DNA from: Mycobacterium sp.
GTDB taxonomy: Bacteria; Actinomycetota; Actinomycetes; Mycobacteriales; Mycobacteriaceae
Length of the DNA stretch: 40,074 nucleotides
Direction: 5' to 3'
Assembly (NCBI GenBank): GCA_018882965.1
Contig: VEQY01000027.1
Coordinates: 1 to 40,074, forward strand
Positions 15,331-24,508 of the stretch are shown here, in pieces. Under the pieces are notes generated by a model. The model had not been told where the DNA came from. It was given only the letters and a program-made list of their open reading frames with translations, and did no database searches. The translations under genes and the position numbers were made by a program. Position 1 is the stretch's first letter. Each line of letters starts with the position of its first letter.

Positions 15331-17802
15331 TCACGGTGGCGGCGGCGGTGCCTCCGGGGGCGCCGGCGGGAGTGCGGGCGGAGGCGGCGGCAGCACCGGA
15401 ATGGTGATCGGCGGCAGGCCGGGGATCTGGACGACGGTCGAACCCATCTCCGGCGGCAGCCCGGGGATCGGCGGCAGGGCTCCCGGCGGCGGAGGCGGCG
15501 GTGCCGGCGGAATGCCGTTGCTGAGCAGCAGAGTGACGATGATGCCCGGGATGGTCTGCCCGCTCGGCGAGGTCCCGACCACGGTGCCCGCCGCCGCTGT
15601 GCTGTTGATCGAACTGGCTTGGTCGGCGACCTGGAATCCGGCGGCGCGCAGTGCCTCGCGGGCGCTGTCCTGACTCATCCCGTTGACCCCGGGAACACGC
15701 GAGCCCGGGGCACCATCGACGTAGCGGGGATCGGTCGGCGGCAGGACGACCTCACCGAAGCGCTCGGCGATCGGGGTCATCGCGGTGAACCACGTCTCGG
15801 CCGGTTCCTTGCCGCCGAAAAGGTTTCCGTCGTAGCACCGGCGAAGCGGGTAGGAGCACAGATCCGTCGGGTCGGGGGAGTCGTCGTAGACGTAGTTCAC
15901 CGCGGCGTAGCGATTGGTGTAGCCCAGAAAACCCGCCGAGCGGTGGGCCTCGGTGGTGCCGGTCTTGCCCGACATCGGCAGGCTCCAGCCCGCCGCGCCC
16001 GCCGCACCGACCGCGGTGCCGCTGATGGTGTCGCGGCCCAGCGCGTTGGACAGCGTGTTGGCGAGTCCCTCGGGTACCACCTGCTCGCAGGATTCGCTGG
16101 TGACGGCGATCTCGTTGCCTCGGCGGTCGAAGATCTTGTCGATCGGATTGGGTGGGCACCACATCCCGCCCGAAGCCAGGGTGGCCGCGACATTGGCCAG
16201 TTCCAGCGGGTTGACCTCGAAGGGCCCGAGGGTGAACGAGCCGATGTTCTGGCGCTTGATGAAGTCCGCGAGACTCTCGTTGCCCTCCGGGTCGTAGGGC
16301 CGGGCGGTGCCCGGCTCGGCGTATGACCGCAGGCCGAGCTTGACGGCCATGTCCACCGTGCGCTGCACACCGACCTGGGAGATCAGTTTGGCGAAGGCGG
16401 TGTTGGGCGATTTCGCCAGGGCCTCGGGAACACTCATCGACAGGTTGCGGGGATCCCGGTAGTTCTCCACGCACCAGGTCTCCCTCGGGCAGCCCTTGGC
16501 GCCGCCGCTGCCGAGCCCGCGCGCCTCGAAGCGGGCCGGCACGTCGAGGGTGGCGCTGGTGCCCAGCCCCAGCTCCAGCGCGGCGGCGGTGGTGAAGATC
16601 TTGAAGATCGAACCCGCTCCATCGCCGACGAGGGAGAACGGCTGCGGCTGGACGGTCTCCCAGGCGCCGGTGTCGAGCCCGTAGGTGCGGTTGCTCACCA
16701 TCGCGATGACCGGATGGCTGGTCTCCCCGGGCAGCACAACGTTCATCACGCTGGCGACGCCGTCGAGGTCGGAGGGCGCAATCGAGTCGACCACCCCTTT
16801 GACGTCGGACTGGACATCGGGATCCAGCGTCGTGCGGATCAGGTAGCCGCCCTTGGCGACCTGCTCCTTGCTCAGACCTGCGCGGGCCAGGTACTCCTGC
16901 ACGTAGTCGCAGAAGAAGGCCCGATCGCCGGCGGCGATGCAGCCCCGCGGCAGTTCGTTGGGCCGCTCGAGCACGCCCAGCGGCTGCTGCTTTGCCGCCT
17001 GCAGCTCCTCGGCCTGATCGGGCAGGTTCTCGATCATGGTGTCCAGGACGAGGTTGCGCCGGGCCAGGGCGCCGTCCGGGTTGGTGTAGGGGTTGAGCGT
17101 GCTGGTCGATCGCACCAGCCCGGCCAACAGGGCGGCCTGCTGCCAGTTCAGGTCGGCGGCGTCGATGCCGAAGTAGGTCTGGGCGGCGTCCTGCACCCCG
17201 AAGGCGCCGTTGCCGAACGACACGAGGTTGAGGTAGCGGGTGAGGATCTCCGGCTTGGTGAACGTCTTGTCCAGCGTCAGCGCCATCCGGATCTCGCGCA
17301 GCTTGCGGGCGGGCGTTGCCTCCACGGCGGCGCGCTTCTCGGCCTCGGTCTGGGCAAGTACCAGGAGCTGGTAGTTCTTGACGTACTGCTGCTCGATGGT
17401 CGAACCGCCACGGGTGGTCAGGTCGCCGGAGGCGTATCCGGCCAGCCCGGTCAGGGTGCCTTTCCAGTCGACGCCGTTGTGCTCGGCGAAGCGCTTGTCC
17501 TCGATCGAGACGATGGCCAGCTTCATGGTGTCGGCGATCTTGTCGCTGGAGACCTCGAAGCGGCGCTGGGAGTACAGCCAGGCGATCGTGTTTCCCCGGG
17601 CATCGACCATCGTGGTCACGGCCGGCACGTCCCCGTCGACCAGCTGGGCCGACCCGTTGGCCACGATGTCGGAGGCCCGGTTGGACATCAGCCCGATGCC
17701 GCCGGCGACCGGGAACAGCAGGGCCGCCACGATCACGCCGGCCAGCAGGCAGCACCAGGCCAGCCTGATCAGCGTGGGGCCGGTCGGTGGGCGCTCCGAC
17801 AT
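15331..17802 (-). CDS. ponA2: Bifunctional penicillin-binding protein PonA2 (class A PBP)
   Basis: 823 aa peptidoglycan synthase. One N-terminal transmembrane helix (about 12-40) anchors it. The GT51 glycosyltransferase domain has catalytic E101 in EDKRFAEHNGVDW, RGGSTIEQQYVKN (131-143) and a second glutamate E170 in KLREIRMA. The transpeptidase domain has S398-x-x-K401 (SIFK), SPN (465-467) and KTGTT (613-617). One PASTA domain (about 702-763) is followed by a proline-rich tail (765-823). Both activities look intact. In mycobacteria PonA2 is a non-essential class A PBP important in stress and dormancy. ATG 17802 follows TACGCT by 7 nt, so leaderless. It is divergent from whiB4 across 282 bp. 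Confidence 0.97.
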   Translation of the reverse strand: MSERPPTGPTLIRLAWCCLLAGVIVAALLFPVAGGIGLMSNRASDIVANGSAQLVDGDVPAVTTMVDARGNTIAWLYSQRRFEVSSDKIADTMKLAIVSIEDKRFAEHNGVDWKGTLTGLAGYASGDLTTRGGSTIEQQYVKNYQLLVLAQTEAEKRAAVEATPARKLREIRMALTLDKTFTKPEILTRYLNLVSFGNGAFGVQDAAQTYFGIDAADLNWQQAALLAGLVRSTSTLNPYTNPDGALARRNLVLDTMIENLPDQAEELQAAKQQPLGVLERPNELPRGCIAAGDRAFFCDYVQEYLARAGLSKEQVAKGGYLIRTTLDPDVQSDVKGVVDSIAPSDLDGVASVMNVVLPGETSHPVIAMVSNRTYGLDTGAWETVQPQPFSLVGDGAGSIFKIFTTAAALELGLGTSATLDVPARFEARGLGSGGAKGCPRETWCVENYRDPRNLSMSVPEALAKSPNTAFAKLISQVGVQRTVDMAVKLGLRSYAEPGTARPYDPEGNESLADFIKRQNIGSFTLGPFEVNPLELANVAATLASGGMWCPPNPIDKIFDRRGNEIAVTSESCEQVVPEGLANTLSNALGRDTISGTAVGAAGAAGWSLPMSGKTGTTEAHRSAGFLGYTNRYAAVNYVYDDSPDPTDLCSYPLRRCYDGNLFGGKEPAETWFTAMTPIAERFGEVVLPPTDPRYVDGAPGSRVPGVNGMSQDSAREALRAAGFQVADQASSINSTAAAGTVVGTSPSGQTIPGIIVTLLLSNGIPPAPPPPPPGALPPIPGLPPEMGSTVVQIPGLPPITIPVLPPPPPALPPAPPEAPPPPP

Positions 17803-17809
17803 GGGCTAT

Positions 17810-17815
17810 AGCGTA
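17810..17815 (-). promoter_or_regulatory. -10 element of ponA2
   Basis: TACGCT on the minus strand ends 7 nt before the ponA2 ATG, implying an almost leaderless message. Confidence 0.5.
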
Positions 17816-18001
17816 CTGAGCGCGGGTTTGGCGGCTGGTTGCGGCGTCCGGATCGTCGGCGCGGCCGGCGATCGGCGACAAAATCGCAGTTCAAGATCGG
17901 ACGGGACACGCGTCCCAAAAAAGCTGTGACCAGACTGTTGCGCAAACGATACCTGACCACCTAACTTAAGCACACGGTGCGACTCAGATAACACTGACCA
18001 C

Positions 18002-18016
18002 GCAACGTGGCGTTGC
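18002..18016. promoter_or_regulatory. Inverted repeat upstream of whiB4
   Basis: GCAACG-TGG-CGTTGC, a perfect 6-bp dyad with a 3-bp spacer in the ponA2-whiB4 intergenic region, just downstream of AT-rich sequence that probably holds the whiB4 promoter. It could be an operator or RNA hairpin; no regulator is assigned. Confidence 0.35.
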
Positions 18017-18084
18017 TCGCAATCGAGGGGCACGCCGGAGCGACACGCCGCCCCGCCAGGCGGCCTGGACGAAGGGGATCGCCC

Positions 18085-18435
18085 GTGTCGGGTACTCGGC
18101 CCGCTGCCCGCAGGACCAGCCCACAGCTGCACGCTTCACTCAACGGCGCGGACGGGGAAGCCCGAATAGCTTGGGTTTCCAAGGCCCTGTGTCGCACGAC
18201 CGATCCCGACCAGCTTTTCGTGCGTGGGGCAGCGCAGCGCAAGGCCGCAGTCATCTGCCGGCATTGCCCGGTGATCGCGGAGTGTGGCGCCGACGCACTC
18301 GACAACCGCGTCGAGTTCGGGGTGTGGGGTGGAATGACCGAGCGTCAGCGCCGGGCACTGCTCAAGCAGCATCCCGAGGTGGTGTCGTGGGCGGAGTTCT
18401 TCTCCGGCCAGCGCAAGCAGCGCTCCGTCTGCTGA
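18085..18435 (+). CDS. whiB4: WhiB family redox-sensing regulator WhiB4
   Basis: 116 aa actinobacterial [4Fe-4S] protein. The four cluster cysteines are C36, C58, C61 and C67 (C-x21-C-x2-C-x5-C), followed by the WhiB turn GVWGGMTERQRRALL. The sequence IAWVSKALCRTTDP and the tail match WhiB4 closely. In M. tuberculosis WhiB4 loses its cluster on oxygen or NO exposure and controls redox and antioxidant responses. The start is GTG 18085, preceded by GAAGGGGA at 18071-18078; the in-frame GTG at 18007 is not favoured because the added residues look non-conserved. A GCCGCC/GGCGGC hairpin (18047-18064) lies in the 5' leader just before the Shine-Dalgarno sequence. Confidence 0.96.
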   Translation: MSGTRPAARRTSPQLHASLNGADGEARIAWVSKALCRTTDPDQLFVRGAAQRKAAVICRHCPVIAECGADALDNRVEFGVWGGMTERQRRALLKQHPEVVSWAEFFSGQRKQRSVC

Positions 18436-18444
18436 GGTTTCCCG

Positions 18445-19575
18445 TCATCCCTCGCCGGTGATCTGGTCGGCGATCGACTGAAGCGCGTCGAGGTCGGACA
18501 CGTCGAACGGTAGCGACGGCACCCCCACCACCGGCACATGCGGATTTGCACCGGTGAATCGGGACAGCAGCCGAACCTCCCGCTTGGCGGTGTGGGCACG
18601 GTCGGCGTGAATCCGCAGGACCCCCGCCGCCAGCGTATCGCCGTTCGGGGTAAGGGTGGCTTCCAGATCGGTCGCGCCGTCGACAGCGCGCTCTACTGTC
18701 AGCGCACACAGCATCGGGTGCGTCCGGTTGAGGATCAGGCCGGCCAGCGGCATGCCCTCCTCGGAGAGTCGGTCGACGAAGAACGTCGCCTCCCGCAGCG
18801 CATCCGGTTCGGGCGCTGACACCACCACGAACTGTGTGCCGCGCCGCTTGAGCAGTTCGTAGGTTCGGTCAGCGCGTTCCCGGAAGCCGCCCAAGGTGGT
18901 GTCCAGTGACTGGATGAATGACGACGCGTCCGAGAGCAACTGCGAACCGAGGATCGTCGACATGGCCTTCATCGCCAGCCCCATCACTCCGGTCACCAGT
19001 CGGCCGATACCGCGACCCGGGCTCAGCAGCAGTCGCCACATCCGGCCGTCCATAAAGCTGCCGAGCCGTTTGGGGGCATCGAGAAAATCCAACGCGTTGC
19101 GCGACGGCGGGGTGTCGACGACAACCAGGTCCCAGCGGTCCTCGGCGAGCAATTGGCCGAGCTTCTCCATCGCCATGTATTCCTGCGTGCCGGCCAGGGA
19201 GGTGGCCAGGGTCTGATAAACCTGGTTGTTCAGAATCTCTTGTGCCCGTTGCGGATCGGAGTAACCGATGATCATCTCGTCGAAGGTGCGCCGCATGTCG
19301 AGCATCATTGCGTACAGCTCACCGGGCACATCAGCCCCCAGGGGCACCTGTTGCGGGGTGTTGCCGAGTTCCTTGATGCCGAGTGCCTGGGCCAGCCGCT
19401 TGGCGGGGTCGATGGTCAGCACGACGACGGTGCGTCCGTACTCAGCGGCCCGCAGCGCCATCGCCGCGGCGGTGGTGGTCTTGCCGACACCGCCGGCTCC
19501 ACAGCAGACCACCACCCGGTTGGACCGGTCGGACAGGATGGCTTTCATGTCCAGTGCCGGAGGGGTGGTGCTCAT
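18445..19575 (-). CDS. bagB: Get3/ArsA-like ATPase BagB (Rv3680-like)
   Basis: 376 aa P-loop ATPase of the anion-transporting/Get3 family. Deviant Walker [12 protein letters not shown] is at about 26-36, [12 protein letters not shown] is the switch-like motif, and a second nucleotide-site region [13 protein letters not shown] follows. No metal-binding CxxC pair for arsenite is obvious. The M. tuberculosis pair Rv3679/Rv3680 was named BagA/BagB and shown to matter for glycerol-derived aldehyde and NO stress, probably as a complex. ATG 19575 overlaps the bagA stop (ATGA), giving coupled production of the partners. It is convergent with whiB4, with a 9-nt gap. Confidence 0.9.
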   Translation of the reverse strand: MSTTPPALDMKAILSDRSNRVVVCCGAGGVGKTTTAAAMALRAAEYGRTVVVLTIDPAKRLAQALGIKELGNTPQQVPLGADVPGELYAMMLDMRRTFDEMIIGYSDPQRAQEILNNQVYQTLATSLAGTQEYMAMEKLGQLLAEDRWDLVVVDTPPSRNALDFLDAPKRLGSFMDGRMWRLLLSPGRGIGRLVTGVMGLAMKAMSTILGSQLLSDASSFIQSLDTTLGGFRERADRTYELLKRRGTQFVVVSAPEPDALREATFFVDRLSEEGMPLAGLILNRTHPMLCALTVERAVDGATDLEATLTPNGDTLAAGVLRIHADRAHTAKREVRLLSRFTGANPHVPVVGVPSLPFDVSDLDALQSIADQITGEG

Positions 19576-20606
19576 CTGACGCCCTGCTCGGCGAGGATCT
19601 CGGCCAACTCATAGAGGCTGCCCAGATCCACCCCGTCGGGGATGGTGGGCAACTCCAGCAGCGGGGTGCGTAGCTTCTCCAGCATTGCCTCGCTCTCCGA
19701 ACGGGCACGGACCCGGTTTGCGTGTTCGATGGTCTCGGTGAGCAGACCGGCGAAATCAGCGTCGTCGAGGGTGATCCCGGCCTTCTTCAAGCCGGTTCGC
19801 ACCGCGTCGGTGTCGATGTATCCCTCGGCCGCCTTGCTCAGATCCTCAGGCGGAAGGAATGCGGGAATCGTCCGATTGATGATGACACTGCCGACGGGGA
19901 GTTCGAGCCTTTCGAGTTCCTCGATGGCCTCCATCGTCTCCTGAATGGGCAGGGACTCCAGCAGCGTGACCAGATGAATCGCGGTGTTCTCCGAGTGCAG
20001 AAGTTGCACCACGCCCTCGGCCTGTCCGTGAACCGGACCGCCCTTGGAGATCTGGGTGAGTGCCTTGGTCACGTCGAGGAACCGGCCGATCCGCCCGGTG
20101 GGTGGGGAGTCCACCACCACCGCGTCATAGACCGGACGGCGGGAGCCGTCGACCCGCACGACGGACTCCTTGATTTTGCCGGTGAGCAGGATGTCGCGCA
20201 GGCCCGGCGCGATGGTGGTGGCGAACTCCACCACGCCGATCCGCTTCATTGCGCGGCCTGCCAGGCCGAGGTTGTAGAACATCTCGAGGTATTCCAGGAA
20301 CGCGGCCTCGAGCTCGATGGCCAGGGCATTGACGTGCCCGCCGCCCTCGGCGGTGGCGACCTTCGTCTCCTCGTAGGGCAGCGGCGGGACGTCGAAGAGT
20401 TGCGCTATGCCTTGACGCCCTTCGACTTCCACGAGCAGTACCCGGCGCCCGCCGGCTGCCAGGGTCAGCGCCAGCGCCGCGGCGACGGTGGTCTTGCCGG
20501 TGCCGCCTTTGCCGGTGACGAAATGCAGCCGCGCCTCGGTCAGGCGGGCCGGCCAGCCGATATTGCCGCTGCGGGCGCCCGGCTGACTCGTTTTCGTCGC
20601 CACCAC
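19572..20606 (-). CDS. bagA: Get3/ArsA-like ATPase BagA (Rv3679-like)
   Basis: 344 aa P-loop ATPase. Deviant Walker A is [13 protein letters not shown] (about 32-44), with [17 protein letters not shown] as the switch-II-like motif and VIINRTIP in the guanine/adenine pocket strand. The first and dominant partner of the BagAB pair (Rv3679/Rv3680). The start is GTG 20606 by homology (MVAT-), but the adjoining GTG 20603 sits exactly 6 nt after a TAGCAT -10 and would be the leaderless start; the difference is one residue. Divergent from the DUF4177-RidA-MBL operon. Confidence 0.92.
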   Translation of the reverse strand: MVATKTSQPGARSGNIGWPARLTEARLHFVTGKGGTGKTTVAAALALTLAAGGRRVLLVEVEGRQGIAQLFDVPPLPYEETKVATAEGGGHVNALAIELEAAFLEYLEMFYNLGLAGRAMKRIGVVEFATTIAPGLRDILLTGKIKESVVRVDGSRRPVYDAVVVDSPPTGRIGRFLDVTKALTQISKGGPVHGQAEGVVQLLHSENTAIHLVTLLESLPIQETMEAIEELERLELPVGSVIINRTIPAFLPPEDLSKAAEGYIDTDAVRTGLKKAGITLDDADFAGLLTETIEHANRVRARSESEAMLEKLRTPLLELPTIPDGVDLGSLYELAEILAEQGVR

Positions 20607-20609
20607 CTC

Positions 20610-20615
20610 ATGCTA
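20610..20615 (-). promoter_or_regulatory. -10 element of bagAB
   Basis: TAGCAT on the minus strand, 6 nt before GTG 20603. It lies 30 bp from the divergent -10 at 20646. Confidence 0.5.
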
Positions 20616-20645
20616 GCCAAGGTCTCCCGGTCGGGGACCCGGCGA

Positions 20646-20651
20646 TAGGCT
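20646..20651 (+). promoter_or_regulatory. -10 element of the DUF4177-RidA-MBL operon
   Basis: TAGGCT ends exactly 6 nt before ATG 20658, a classic leaderless arrangement. Confidence 0.55.
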
Positions 20652-20657
20652 TCGGCC

Positions 20658-20825
20658 ATGAGCCAATCAACCACGTGGGAATACGCCACGGTCCCGCTGC
20701 TGACCCATGCGACCAAGCAGATCCTCGACCAGTGGGGTGCCGACGGCTGGGAGTTGGTCGCTGTGCTTCCGGGTCCGACCGGCGAGCAGCACGTCGCCTA
20801 CCTCAAGCGGCCCCTCGTCCGGTGA
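20658..20825 (+). CDS. Small DUF4177-type protein (Rv3678A-like)
   Basis: 55 aa protein. It contains WEYATVPL, a central ILDQWGADGWELVAVLPG and a closing AYLKRPL, the pattern of DUF4177 mini-proteins (one beta-alpha-beta unit with conserved W-E-Y and GWELV). Function unknown. ATG 20658 is leaderless, 6 nt after TAGGCT. The stop overlaps the next start as GTGA (20822-20825), so it is translationally coupled to the RidA gene; conservation of this arrangement supports a real gene. Confidence 0.88.
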   Translation: MSQSTTWEYATVPLLTHATKQILDQWGADGWELVAVLPGPTGEQHVAYLKRPLVR

Positions 20826-21277
20826 GTCCGTCCTCTCGGTTGGCTGAGCTGGGCATCGCGCTACCCGAGGTCGCCGCGCCGTTGGCGGCCTATGTCCCGG
20901 CGGTGCGCACCGGGAACCTCGTCTACACCTCCGGACAGCTTCCGCTGGAGGGTGGTGTGCTGAGCTGCAGCGGCAAGGTGGGCGCGGAGGTCGGGCCGGA
21001 GCAGGCGAAGTCGGCCGCGCGCACCTGCGCGCTCAACGCGCTCGCGGCCATCGACGCCCTGGTCGGGATCGACGCGGTCACCCGGGTGGTGAAGGTGGTC
21101 GGTTTCGTCGCCTCGGCACCCGGCTTCGTCGGTCAGCCCGGCGTCGTCAACGGCGCCTCGGAGTTGCTCGCCGAGGTGTTCGGCACCGCCGGAGCGCACG
21201 CACGGTCGGCGGTCGGGGTGGCGGAACTGCCGTTGGACGCCCCGGTCGAGGTCGAGCTCATCGTCGAGGTGCGGTGA
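20822..21277 (+). CDS. RidA/YjgF family protein (Rv3678c-like)
   Basis: 151 aa member of the RidA/YjgF/YER057c family. Recognisable parts are AVRTGNLVYTSGQLPL (strand plus GQ loop), a CALNALAAIDALVG helix, VVKVVGFVASAPGF, and AHARSAVGVAELPLDAPVEVELIVEV with the arginine that in RidA proteins binds the carboxylate (R in ARSAVGV). Family members hydrolyse reactive enamine/imine intermediates; this subfamily's substrate is unproven. GTG 20822 overlaps the upstream stop and is preferred to the earlier in-frame start. The stop overlaps the MBL gene as GTGA. Confidence 0.9.
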   Translation: MSPSSRLAELGIALPEVAAPLAAYVPAVRTGNLVYTSGQLPLEGGVLSCSGKVGAEVGPEQAKSAARTCALNALAAIDALVGIDAVTRVVKVVGFVASAPGFVGQPGVVNGASELLAEVFGTAGAHARSAVGVAELPLDAPVEVELIVEVR

Positions 21278-22056
21278 CCCATCCGGCCTACGGCGTCCTG
21301 CGTCCGGTGACCGAGACCGCTTCGGTCCTGCTGTGCCACAACCCTGGCCCGCTGACACTGGAGGGCACCAACACCTGGGTGCTGCGCGGTCCCGGCAGCG
21401 ACGACGCGGTCGTCATCGATCCCGGACCCGACGACGACGCCCACCTGGCCCGGCTGGCTGAACTGGGGCCGATCCCGCTGGTCCTCATCAGCCACCGGCA
21501 CGGGGATCACACCGACGGCATCGACACGCTCGTCGCGGCCACGGGCGCGACGGTCCGTTCGGTGGGCAGCGGATTTCAGCGCGGCCTGGGCGGCCCGCTG
21601 ACCGATGGCGAGGTCATCGACGCCGCCGGTCTGCGGATCACGGTGCTGGCCACCCCGGGCCACACCGCCGACTCGGTGAGCTTCGTGCTCGAGGACGCCG
21701 TGCTGACCGCCGACACCATCCTGGGCCGGGGCACGGCCGTCATCGACGACGAGGACGGCTCGCTGGCCGACTACCTGGACTCGCTGCGCCGGCTGCAGGG
21801 ACTGGGACAGCGGACCGTGTTGCCCGGGCACGGACCCGAACACGGCGACCTCGTCGAGGTCGCGTCGATGTATCTGGCTCATCGCCGCGATCGGCTCGAC
21901 CAGGTCCGTCAGGCCGTCCGCGTCCTCGGCGACGGGGCTACCGCGCGTCAGGTGGTCGAGCACGTCTACGCCGATGTCGACGAGACGCTCTGGGACGCCG
22001 CGGAGAAGTCGGTGCGGGCGCAGCTGGCGTTCCTGCGCGACGAGCCGAGTCGCTGA
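21274..22056 (+). CDS. Metallo-beta-lactamase fold hydrolase (Rv3677c-like)
   Basis: 260 aa MBL-fold protein. Metal ligands are H74-R-H76-G-D78-H79 in SHRHGDHTDG, then TPGHTADSV and the late LPGHGPEHGD. A C-terminal helical domain (about 190-260) resembles the LACTB2-type winged helix. Family members are hydrolases of thioesters, phosphoesters or RNA; the substrate is unknown. It is the third gene of a GTGA-coupled operon and convergent with crp. Confidence 0.92.
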   Translation: MTHPAYGVLRPVTETASVLLCHNPGPLTLEGTNTWVLRGPGSDDAVVIDPGPDDDAHLARLAELGPIPLVLISHRHGDHTDGIDTLVAATGATVRSVGSGFQRGLGGPLTDGEVIDAAGLRITVLATPGHTADSVSFVLEDAVLTADTILGRGTAVIDDEDGSLADYLDSLRRLQGLGQRTVLPGHGPEHGDLVEVASMYLAHRRDRLDQVRQAVRVLGDGATARQVVEHVYADVDETLWDAAEKSVRAQLAFLRDEPSR

Positions 22057-22073
22057 GCCGCGCAGCGGATCGG

Positions 22074-22748
22074 TCAGCGGGCGCGGCGGGCCAACCGCTC
22101 CGAATCGCAGATCAGCACGCTCTTGCCCTCCAGCTTGATCCAGCCGCGGTGGGCGAAGTCGGCCAGCGCCTTGTTGACCGTCTCCCGCGAGGCCCCGACC
22201 AGTTGGGCGATCTCCTCCTGGGTCAGGTCGTGGGTCACCCGCATCGCTCCACCCTCCTGGGTGCCGAAGCGCTGCGCCAGTTGCAGCAGTTGCTTGGCGA
22301 CGCGGCCGGGGACGTCGGTGAAGATCAGGTCGGCGAGGTTGTTGTTGGTCCGTCGCAGCCGCCGGGCCAGCACTCGCAGCAACTGCTCGGCGATCTCGGG
22401 GCGGTCGGCGATCCAGGCCCGCAGCGCGTCGCGGTCCATCGAGACCGCGCGAACCTCGGTGATCGTGGTGGCACTGGAGGTGCGCGGCCCCGGGTCGAAG
22501 ATCGACAGTTCGCCGAACATGTCCGAGGGGCCCATGATCGTCAGCAGGTTCTCCCGGCCATCCGGCGAGCGCCGACCGATCTTCACCTTGCCGGTGATGA
22601 TGATGTAGAGCCGATCGCCCGGTTCGCCCTCCGCGAATACCGTATGTCCCCGGGGGAAATCGACGGGCTGTAACTGCTTGGTCAGCGCGGCGACAGCGTT
22701 GGGGTCGACTCCCTGGAAGATTCCGGCCCTCGCCAGGATCTCGTCCAC
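22074..22748 (-). CDS. crp: cAMP receptor protein Crp (Rv3676-like)
   Basis: 224 aa Crp/FNR regulator. The cyclic-nucleotide-binding domain is at about 10-120, with the phosphate-binding cassette [19 protein letters not shown] (R and S contact cAMP phosphate). The dimerisation helix [19 protein letters not shown] follows, and the helix-turn-helix is [21 protein letters not shown] (about 168-190). It is near-identical to M. tuberculosis Crp as I recall it. The GTG start at 22748 follows GAGAGGGG. A near-consensus Crp half-site pair lies 20-35 bp upstream, suggesting autoregulation. Confidence 0.97.
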   Translation of the reverse strand: MDEILARAGIFQGVDPNAVAALTKQLQPVDFPRGHTVFAEGEPGDRLYIIITGKVKIGRRSPDGRENLLTIMGPSDMFGELSIFDPGPRTSSATTITEVRAVSMDRDALRAWIADRPEIAEQLLRVLARRLRRTNNNLADLIFTDVPGRVAKQLLQLAQRFGTQEGGAMRVTHDLTQEEIAQLVGASRETVNKALADFAHRGWIKLEGKSVLICDSERLARRAR

Positions 22749-22999
22749 GTTGCCCCTCTCAGGTCGCCGTGATCGGACACACAGACGCGGCCAACGCTAC
22801 ACAGGATTGCGGAGTCCGGTTGGCTGAAATCCCCGATTACGCTGCGGGGAGCCTGGTCGGGTGGCACCGGTCGCGGGGCAGCACCGATGCCGCTGAGCAG
22901 GCCCTCCAGTCGTTGCAGGCCGACGGTCGAGAGCATCAGCAGCACCGGGACGCACGCGGCGAGCACGCAGGACACGTGCGGGAAGTTAACCGGCGGCAC
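22682..22999 (-). CDS. Possible small membrane protein upstream of crp
   Basis: Uncertain 105-codon frame. The first ~40 codons have strongly GC-biased third positions and encode [24 protein letters not shown], a clear single transmembrane helix. The remainder loses that bias and runs 67 nt into crp in another frame. M. tuberculosis has a small membrane gene (Rv3675) at the same place next to crp. Either this is that gene, shortened or frameshifted after about residue 40, or its true end is different. The GTG start at 22999 has only a weak GATGAGA Shine-Dalgarno sequence. Function unknown. Confidence 0.4.
   Translation of the reverse strand: MPPVNFPHVSCVLAACVPVLLMLSTVGLQRLEGLLSGIGAAPRPVPPDQAPRSVIGDFSQPDSAILCSVGRVCVSDHGDLRGATWTRSWRGPESSRESTPTLSPR
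22768..22783. promoter_or_regulatory. Candidate Crp box upstream of crp
   Basis: Minus-strand reading TGTGT-GTCCGA-TCACG matches the Crp consensus TGTGA-N6-TCACA in 8 of 10 half-site positions with correct spacing. It begins 20 bp upstream of the crp start codon, so binding could repress or activate crp. Confidence 0.55.
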
Positions 23000-23057
23000 G
23001 TCTCATCGGGGTCACGAATCGCCACCGGTCCGTCGGCATTCCGCGCGATTGCGCCAG

Positions 23058-23063
23058 TACCCT
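23058..23063 (+). promoter_or_regulatory. -10 element of the nth operon
   Basis: TACCCT ends 6 nt before GTG 23070, supporting that start and a leaderless transcript. Confidence 0.5.
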
Positions 23064-23069
23064 TGCACC

Positions 23070-23840
23070 GTGTCGGCGCGGGCGATCGGAAGTCCTGGCA
23101 GGAGGGCGGCGAAGTTCGACGCCGAGACCCCCCTCGGGCTGGTTCGCCGGGCCCGGCGGATGAACCGGACCCTTGCGGTCGCGTTTCCCAACGTGTATTG
23201 CGAGCTCGACTTCACCAACCCGCTCGAGCTTGCCGTCGCGACCATCCTCTCGGCGCAGAGCACCGACAAGCGGGTCAATCTGACGACGCCCGCGCTGTTC
23301 ACCCGCTACCGCTGCGCCCGCGACTACGCCGAGGCCGACCGCGCCGAACTCGAGCAGCTCATCCACTCCACCGGGTTCTACCGCAACAAGGCGACCTCGT
23401 TGATCCGCCTGGGCCGCGAACTCGTGGAACGCTTCGACGGAGAGGTTCCGGCGACGCTGGAGCAGCTGGTGACCCTGCCCGGAATCGGCCGCAAGACCGC
23501 CAACGTGATCCTGGGCAATGCGTTCGGGGTGCCGGGGATCACCGTCGACACGCACTTCGGCCGCCTGGTCGGGCGCTGGCGCTGGACCGCCGAGACAGAT
23601 CCGGTCAAGGTCGAGTTCGCGGTCGGCAAGCTGATCGAGCGCAGCGAATGGACGCTGCTGAGCCACCGGGTGATCTTCCACGGCAGGCGGGTCTGTCACG
23701 CGCGCAAACCCGCGTGCGGAGTGTGTGTGCTGGCTGCCGACTGTCCGTCCTACGGCATCGGTCCGACCGACCCGCCGACGGCTGCGGCGTTGGTCCGGGG
23801 ACCCGAGACGGCGCACCTGCTGGCGCTGGCCGGACTGTGA
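23070..23840 (+). CDS. nth: Endonuclease III Nth
   Basis: 256 aa DNA glycosylase/AP lyase that removes oxidised pyrimidines in base excision repair. The helix-hairpin-helix [12 protein letters not shown] carries catalytic K142; catalytic D160 is in ITVDTHFGR. The [4Fe-4S] ligands are C209-x6-C216-x2-C219-x5-C225. All key residues are present. GTG 23070 fits the -10 spacing and the family N-terminus ([15 protein letters not shown]). The stop overlaps the thioredoxin-like gene as GTGA, opening a four-gene coupled operon ending in marP. Confidence 0.96.
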   Translation: MSARAIGSPGRRAAKFDAETPLGLVRRARRMNRTLAVAFPNVYCELDFTNPLELAVATILSAQSTDKRVNLTTPALFTRYRCARDYAEADRAELEQLIHSTGFYRNKATSLIRLGRELVERFDGEVPATLEQLVTLPGIGRKTANVILGNAFGVPGITVDTHFGRLVGRWRWTAETDPVKVEFAVGKLIERSEWTLLSHRVIFHGRRVCHARKPACGVCVLAADCPSYGIGPTDPPTAAALVRGPETAHLLALAGL

Positions 23841-24508
23841 TCCCGATGAAGAAGGCGATACCGACGATGAGGGCACAGACCTGGTGGACGCTGGCGGGGC
23901 TGGCGGTGGTCGGCGCCCTGATCGTCGCGCTGGCGGTCGAGCTGACCCATGGCCCTCCGGGTGACGGCGACGGCCGCCGGGCGCAGGCCGACCGCGCGCA
24001 GCGCGGTCCTGATACCCCGGAGGTCCTCGCGGATCTGCGCCGCCGCGCCGATCTGCCGTCCTGCCCGGCGGCGGCCGACGGTGCCGGTCCCGCCGCGCTG
24101 CGCGGGGTGACCGTCGAATGCGCGGCCGACGGCTCCGTGGTGGACGTCGCCCCCGCGCTCGCCGGCCGGGTCGCCGTGCTCAATCTGTGGGCGTACTGGT
24201 GCGGACCGTGCGCCGAGGAGTTGCCCGCGATGGCCGACTATCAGCAGCGGGCCGGCGCGGCCGTCACCGTCGTGACGGTGCACCAGGACGAGAACGAAGC
24301 CGCGGCGCTGGCCCGGATGGCCGATCTCGGTGTCCGGCTTCCGGTCCTGCAGGACGGGCAACGCGAGATCGCCGCCGCATTGAGCGTGCCGAATGTCATG
24401 CCGACGACCGTTGTGCTGCGTCAGGACGGTAGCGTTGCCAAAGTGCTGCCGCAGGCTTTCACCAGCGCCGACGAGATCGCCGCCGCTGTCGATGGGGCGT
24501 TGCGGTGA
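23837..24508 (+). CDS. Membrane-anchored TlpA-like thioredoxin (Rv3673c-like)
   Basis: 223 aa protein. A signal-anchor helix (about 16-36) and linker are followed by an extracytoplasmic thioredoxin fold with active site W121-C-G-P-C125 in [14 protein letters not shown] and the cis-proline in VMPTTVV. Additional cysteines at 76 and 95 may form a structural disulfide. It probably reduces or oxidises envelope protein thiols. GTG 23837 overlaps the nth stop; ATG 23846 is an alternative. The stop overlaps the Nudix gene (GTGA). Confidence 0.9.
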   Translation: MIPMKKAIPTMRAQTWWTLAGLAVVGALIVALAVELTHGPPGDGDGRRAQADRAQRGPDTPEVLADLRRRADLPSCPAAADGAGPAALRGVTVECAADGSVVDVAPALAGRVAVLNLWAYWCGPCAEELPAMADYQQRAGAAVTVVTVHQDENEAAALARMADLGVRLPVLQDGQREIAAALSVPNVMPTTVVLRQDGSVAKVLPQAFTSADEIAAAVDGALR

